Source of the DNA: Verrucomicrobiales bacterium
GTDB lineage: Bacteria > Verrucomicrobiota > Verrucomicrobiia > Limisphaerales > F1-80-MAGS106
Length of the DNA: 9,695 bases
Assembly (NCBI GenBank): GCA_947487925.1
Contig: CANLCA010000068.1
Location: forward strand, 1-9,695
Reading direction: 5' to 3'
Shown here piece by piece: positions 6,813 to 9,695 of this stretch; position 1 is the first letter of the stretch; every line of letters begins with the position of its first letter. Below the pieces are notes generated by a model, which saw only the letters and a program-made list of their open reading frames with translations, was not told where the DNA came from and made no database searches. The position numbers and the translations under genes are program-made.

Positions 6813-8174
6813 CTACATGTTCGAGATGATGTTCGTGCCAAACTCGGAACATTTGACCTCCGTGGCACCTTCCATGAGCCTCGCAAAGTCGTAGGTCACT
6901 CGCTTGCTCGCAATGGCTCCATTCAGTCCTTTCAAAATTAGATCAGCCGCCTCTGCCCACCCCATGTAACGGAGCATCATCTCGCCACTCAAAACAACAC
7001 TCCCGGGATTGACACGGTCCAGATTCGCGTACTTCGGTGCCGTTCCATGAGTCGCCTCAAAGACCGCGTGACCAGTCACGTAGTTGATGTTTCCTCCAGG
7101 CGCGATACCTATCCCTCCAACTTGCGCCGCCAACGCGTCCGAGAGGTAATCGCCGTTCAGATTCAACGTGGCGATGACATCGAAATCCTCCGGCCGGGTT
7201 AAGACCTGTTGAAGGGCGATGTCCGCGATCGCGTCCTTGATCAGCAGCGCTCCGTTTTGCAGGGCCGACTTCTGTTCATCGTTGGCCGCGGGTTCACCCT
7301 TCTCCTTTTTCGTCCGCTCGTACTGCGCCCAGGTGTAGACCTTTGAGCCATAGATTCTCTCGCAGGCGGCATATCCCCAATCCCGAAATGCCCCCTCCGT
7401 GTATTTCATGATGTTGCCCTTGTGCACAATGGTCACACTCTTCCGTCTGTGTTTCAGGGCGTAGTCCACGGCAGATTTGATCAGCCGGATGGTTCCGACA
7501 TTTGAAACCGGCTTGATCCCGATACCCACCTGGACAGGAATATGGCTTGCATCGTGATCCGGGCTCGCGAGCTTCATGTATTCAGCGATCGCAGCCTTGG
7601 TGCCAAATCGGATCTTCTTAAAGTCTTTTGGGAAATTTTGCTCCAAAAACTCGAGCACTTTTCCAGCTTCCGGAGATCCACCGACATATTCGATCCCTGC
7701 ATAAATATCCTCCGTGTTCTCGCGGAAGATCACCATCTCGACTTTTTCGGGGCGTTTGACAGGGGAAGGAACTCCTTGAAAGTATTGCACAGGGCGCAGG
7801 CAGACATAGAGATCCAGCATCTGCCGAAGCGCCACATTTAAGGAACGAATTCCGCCGCCTATCGGAGTTGTCAAAGGACCCTTGATTCCAATAAGGAATT
7901 CCTTGAACGCTTCCACCGTGTCATCAGGAAGCCAATTATCGAACTTGTTCTTCGCGGTTTCTCCAGCGAAAACCTCGAACCAAGCTACTTTTCTGCGCCC
8001 AGAATAAGCCTTTTCGATCGCGGCATCAAATACCCGTTGACTCGCAGCCCAGATATCCGGCCCTGTCCCGTCGCCCCGGATAAATGGGACGATCGGATTA
8101 TCCGGCACCGTCAACCGGCCGCTTTGGATCGTAATTTTGCCGCCGTTTGGCGGAGTCACATTTTGGTATGGCAT
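6813..8174 (-). CDS. icd: NADP-dependent isocitrate dehydrogenase
   Basis: Icd oxidatively decarboxylates isocitrate to 2-oxoglutarate with NADP in the TCA cycle. All expected E. coli-type residues are visible: substrate-site Ser111 (GGGIRSLN), Arg117, Arg127, Arg151, Tyr158, Lys252, and metal-binding Asp342 and Asp346 (NLNGDYLSD). NADP specificity is indicated by Lys381-Tyr382 (HGTAPKY), Val388, Tyr428 and Arg432, the counterparts of the E. coli 2'-phosphate-binding set. The C-terminus KCSEFG-x3-I-I-x-NM is also conserved. At 453 residues it is longer than E. coli Icd (416). The extra length lies mainly near residues 191-215 and 283-307. Ser111 corresponds to the serine that AceK phosphorylates in enterics; no AceK gene is in view. 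ATG 8172-8174 fits the family start, although its Shine-Dalgarno is weak. It lies 66 nt downstream of dxs on the same strand. Confidence 0.97.
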   Translation of the reverse strand: MPYQNVTPPNGGKITIQSGRLTVPDNPIVPFIRGDGTGPDIWAASQRVFDAAIEKAYSGRRKVAWFEVFAGETAKNKFDNWLPDDTVEAFKEFLIGIKGPLTTPIGGGIRSLNVALRQMLDLYVCLRPVQYFQGVPSPVKRPEKVEMVIFRENTEDIYAGIEYVGGSPEAGKVLEFLEQNFPKDFKKIRFGTKAAIAEYMKLASPDHDASHIPVQVGIGIKPVSNVGTIRLIKSAVDYALKHRRKSVTIVHKGNIMKYTEGAFRDWGYAACERIYGSKVYTWAQYERTKKEKGEPAANDEQKSALQNGALLIKDAIADIALQQVLTRPEDFDVIATLNLNGDYLSDALAAQVGGIGIAPGGNINYVTGHAVFEATHGTAPKYANLDRVNPGSVVLSGEMMLRYMGWAEAADLILKGLNGAIASKRVTYDFARLMEGATEVKCSEFGTNIISNM

Positions 8175-8202
8175 CTTCAGATCGACCGTTGAGTTTTGAA
8201 CT

Positions 8203-8216
8203 AAATGATAAATGAT
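8203..8216 (-). repeat. 7-bp tandem duplication in the dxs-icd spacer
   Basis: On the + strand AAATGAT occurs twice in direct succession. On the minus strand this reads ATCATTTATCATTT and contains TATCAT twice, each one base from the -10 consensus. No convincing -35 is seen 16-18 bases upstream, so a dedicated icd promoter is only possible. It may be simple slippage. Confidence 0.35.
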
Positions 8217-8240
8217 ACGGAGGGTTGCGACTTGCCAGAG

Positions 8241-9695
8241 TCAGACAACCGCATGGACGTTTGGATGGAGCTCTTGATCGAGGCTGGCATCGACCAATTG
8301 AGTTAGATTCTCGGCAGTGAGCCCGTACTTCGCGCGCAAGTGTGAGACGTTCGAGGCGTGCTCGATAAACTGATCCGGCCACCCGAGTCGGATGACAGGC
8401 GTCGCAATTTTACTTTCGCTAAACAATTCCAGAACCGAACTCCCGTAACCTCCGCTCAACACATGATCCTCGAGAGTGACGACAACGTCGGATATTTGAC
8501 CGAAATATGATGTCACTTCTGCATCCAGCGGTTTCGTGAACCGTGGGTTCACAATGGCCACATCACACCCCTTTGCCACGAGCAATTTAGAGGCATCTCG
8601 GGCAATCTGCTGCATATTTCCCAAGGCGAACAAGGCCACTTTTTTCCGGCCAGTCTGCACATAAGGCTGAACGATCTCCGCCTTCCCGATTGGCAACATC
8701 ACGGGATTTTCTTTTATCAACACACCCTCAGCCGCACCGCGCGGATACCGAATGAAAGCCGGATGGTTCTGTCTGCTCGCTGTAAACAGCATGTCCGCGA
8801 GTTCATCTTCATCCTTGGGCGACATCGCGATGATGTTCGGAACACATCGCAGGAACGAAATGTCGAATAAACCGTGGTGGGTGGGTCCGTCGTTAGCAGA
8901 CAGTCCCGCCCTATCCATGGCAAAGATCACGGGAAGATCCTGCAGCGCGATGTCGTGAATAATACAATCGTAGCCCCGCTGGAGAAAAGTGGAATAAATG
9001 GCACAGATGGGTCGGAACCCCATCGTGGCCATGCCGGCAGCGAAAAGGACCGCGTGTTCTTCCGCAATGCCAACATCAAAATATCGTTGCGGCATAGCCT
9101 TCTCCAACGCCTTCAACCCAGTCCCACTCGGCATTGCCGCTGTGATTCCTACTATGGTCGTGTCCCTCTGACACATCCGGACAACTGTCTCACCAAAAAC
9201 ATCCTGGTAGTTCGGTGGGATGCCCGGTTGGGATGCCGGACTCCTCCCAGTCTTAATATCATAAGGACCGACCCCGTGGAATTTTTCCGGCTGACTTATG
9301 GCGGCCTCGTAGCCTTTTCCCTTCTGGGTCAGCACATGAATCACCACGGGACGGTCGCACGTTTTTGCAAATGCCAGGGTCTGGATTAGCAACGGGAGAT
9401 CATGCCCGTCGATAGGTCCCAAATATCGCAAGCCAAACTCTTCGAAAATGAGGCTGTTGCCGAACCCGCCACCGCGCCCGTCGGAATCCCTCTCGTTTTT
9501 GGTTGTGCTCGGCACCAGCGAAACTTCTGTGACCGCCCCTTTGATGGCTTCTTCAGCCTTGTGTCCAAGCCAAAGGGCCACATCCCCCTTGGGCATCCGC
9601 AGGAGCCAGTTCTGGAACTCCCTTTGCCATCCATTGTAGGACGGGTTGGTAATGAGCTTGTTCAGGTAGCCGGCGATGGCCCCGACGTTCTTAGC
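8241..9695 (-). CDS. dxs: 1-deoxy-D-xylulose-5-phosphate synthase (N-terminus off window)
   Basis: Dxs condenses pyruvate and glyceraldehyde 3-phosphate, using thiamine diphosphate, to make DXP, the first step of the MEP isoprenoid pathway and a source for thiamine and pyridoxal synthesis. The frame runs open to the right edge; 484 residues are visible (numbered here from the edge) and about 180 N-terminal ones, including the GDG-type ThDP motif, are missing. Visible marks include AKNVGAIAGYLNKL (1-14), GPIDGHD (93-99), FHGVGPYD, the catalytic Glu212 in DVGIAEEHA, YSTFLQRGYD (from 234), DRAGLSANDGPTHHG and the C-terminal transketolase domain. Between EEAIKG and FEEFG lies a Gly/Ser/Asp-rich segment (about 56-81), roughly 20 residues longer than in E. 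coli Dxs. The Met at 9594-9596 is internal and is not the start, because family homology continues upstream of it to the edge. Confidence 0.96.
   Translation of the reverse strand, partial: AKNVGAIAGYLNKLITNPSYNGWQREFQNWLLRMPKGDVALWLGHKAEEAIKGAVTEVSLVPSTTKNERDSDGRGGGFGNSLIFEEFGLRYLGPIDGHDLPLLIQTLAFAKTCDRPVVIHVLTQKGKGYEAAISQPEKFHGVGPYDIKTGRSPASQPGIPPNYQDVFGETVVRMCQRDTTIVGITAAMPSGTGLKALEKAMPQRYFDVGIAEEHAVLFAAGMATMGFRPICAIYSTFLQRGYDCIIHDIALQDLPVIFAMDRAGLSANDGPTHHGLFDISFLRCVPNIIAMSPKDEDELADMLFTASRQNHPAFIRYPRGAAEGVLIKENPVMLPIGKAEIVQPYVQTGRKKVALFALGNMQQIARDASKLLVAKGCDVAIVNPRFTKPLDAEVTSYFGQISDVVVTLEDHVLSGGYGSSVLELFSESKIATPVIRLGWPDQFIEHASNVSHLRAKYGLTAENLTQLVDASLDQELHPNVHAVV

Noticed and set aside
8098..8382. 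94-codon minus-strand ORF spanning the dxs-icd junction
   Set aside because: It is out of frame with, and overlapped by, two strongly supported genes; its sequence is Arg/Ser-rich frame noise.

Overview
This window most likely comes from a Gram-negative bacterium of the Verrucomicrobiota, possibly near the Pedosphaerales/Limisphaerales. This is inference. The strongest clue is the large secreted SBBP-repeat protein. It ends in a short beta-rich module (Ile-Ser-Trp at the start, Arg-Phe-Tyr-Arg-Leu-Val at the end) of a kind I associate with secreted proteins of that phylum. The moderately GC-rich sequence, outer-membrane barrel and E. coli-like ArgA, Icd and Dxs all fit a Gram-negative but do not fix the taxon.

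Layout. Positions 2-181 (+) hold the tail of an unidentified protein. It is followed closely by a MutT-like Nudix hydrolase (about 210-623, +). A hairpin-containing gap separates this from the convergent argA (776-2119, -), a fused amino-acid-kinase/GNAT N-acetylglutamate synthase. A 92- to 101-bp divergent intergenic region with one plausible promoter leads to a two-gene unit on the + strand: an 834-residue exported protein with seven SBBP propeller repeats (2221-4725), and an outer-membrane beta-barrel protein starting 7 nt later (4733-5941). Next come a 181- to 190-bp gap with a 13-codon ORF behind a strong Shine-Dalgarno sequence, and a LuxR-type orphan response regulator (6132-6797) whose receiver active site is degenerate. 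Convergent to it, with only 15 nt between stops, is the - strand pair dxs (8241 to beyond 9695, N-terminus off the window) and icd (6813-8174).

How the genes work together. Most are core metabolism or housekeeping: nucleotide-pool sanitation, first step of arginine synthesis, TCA cycle, and the first step of the MEP isoprenoid pathway. The accessory part is 2221-6797, an envelope cassette of a secreted propeller, an outer-membrane barrel and possibly a dedicated regulator. Its function is unknown, and it is the only part that might be an undescribed system. I see no mobile element, CRISPR array, tRNA or rRNA. No stretch over 300 bases lacks a gene.
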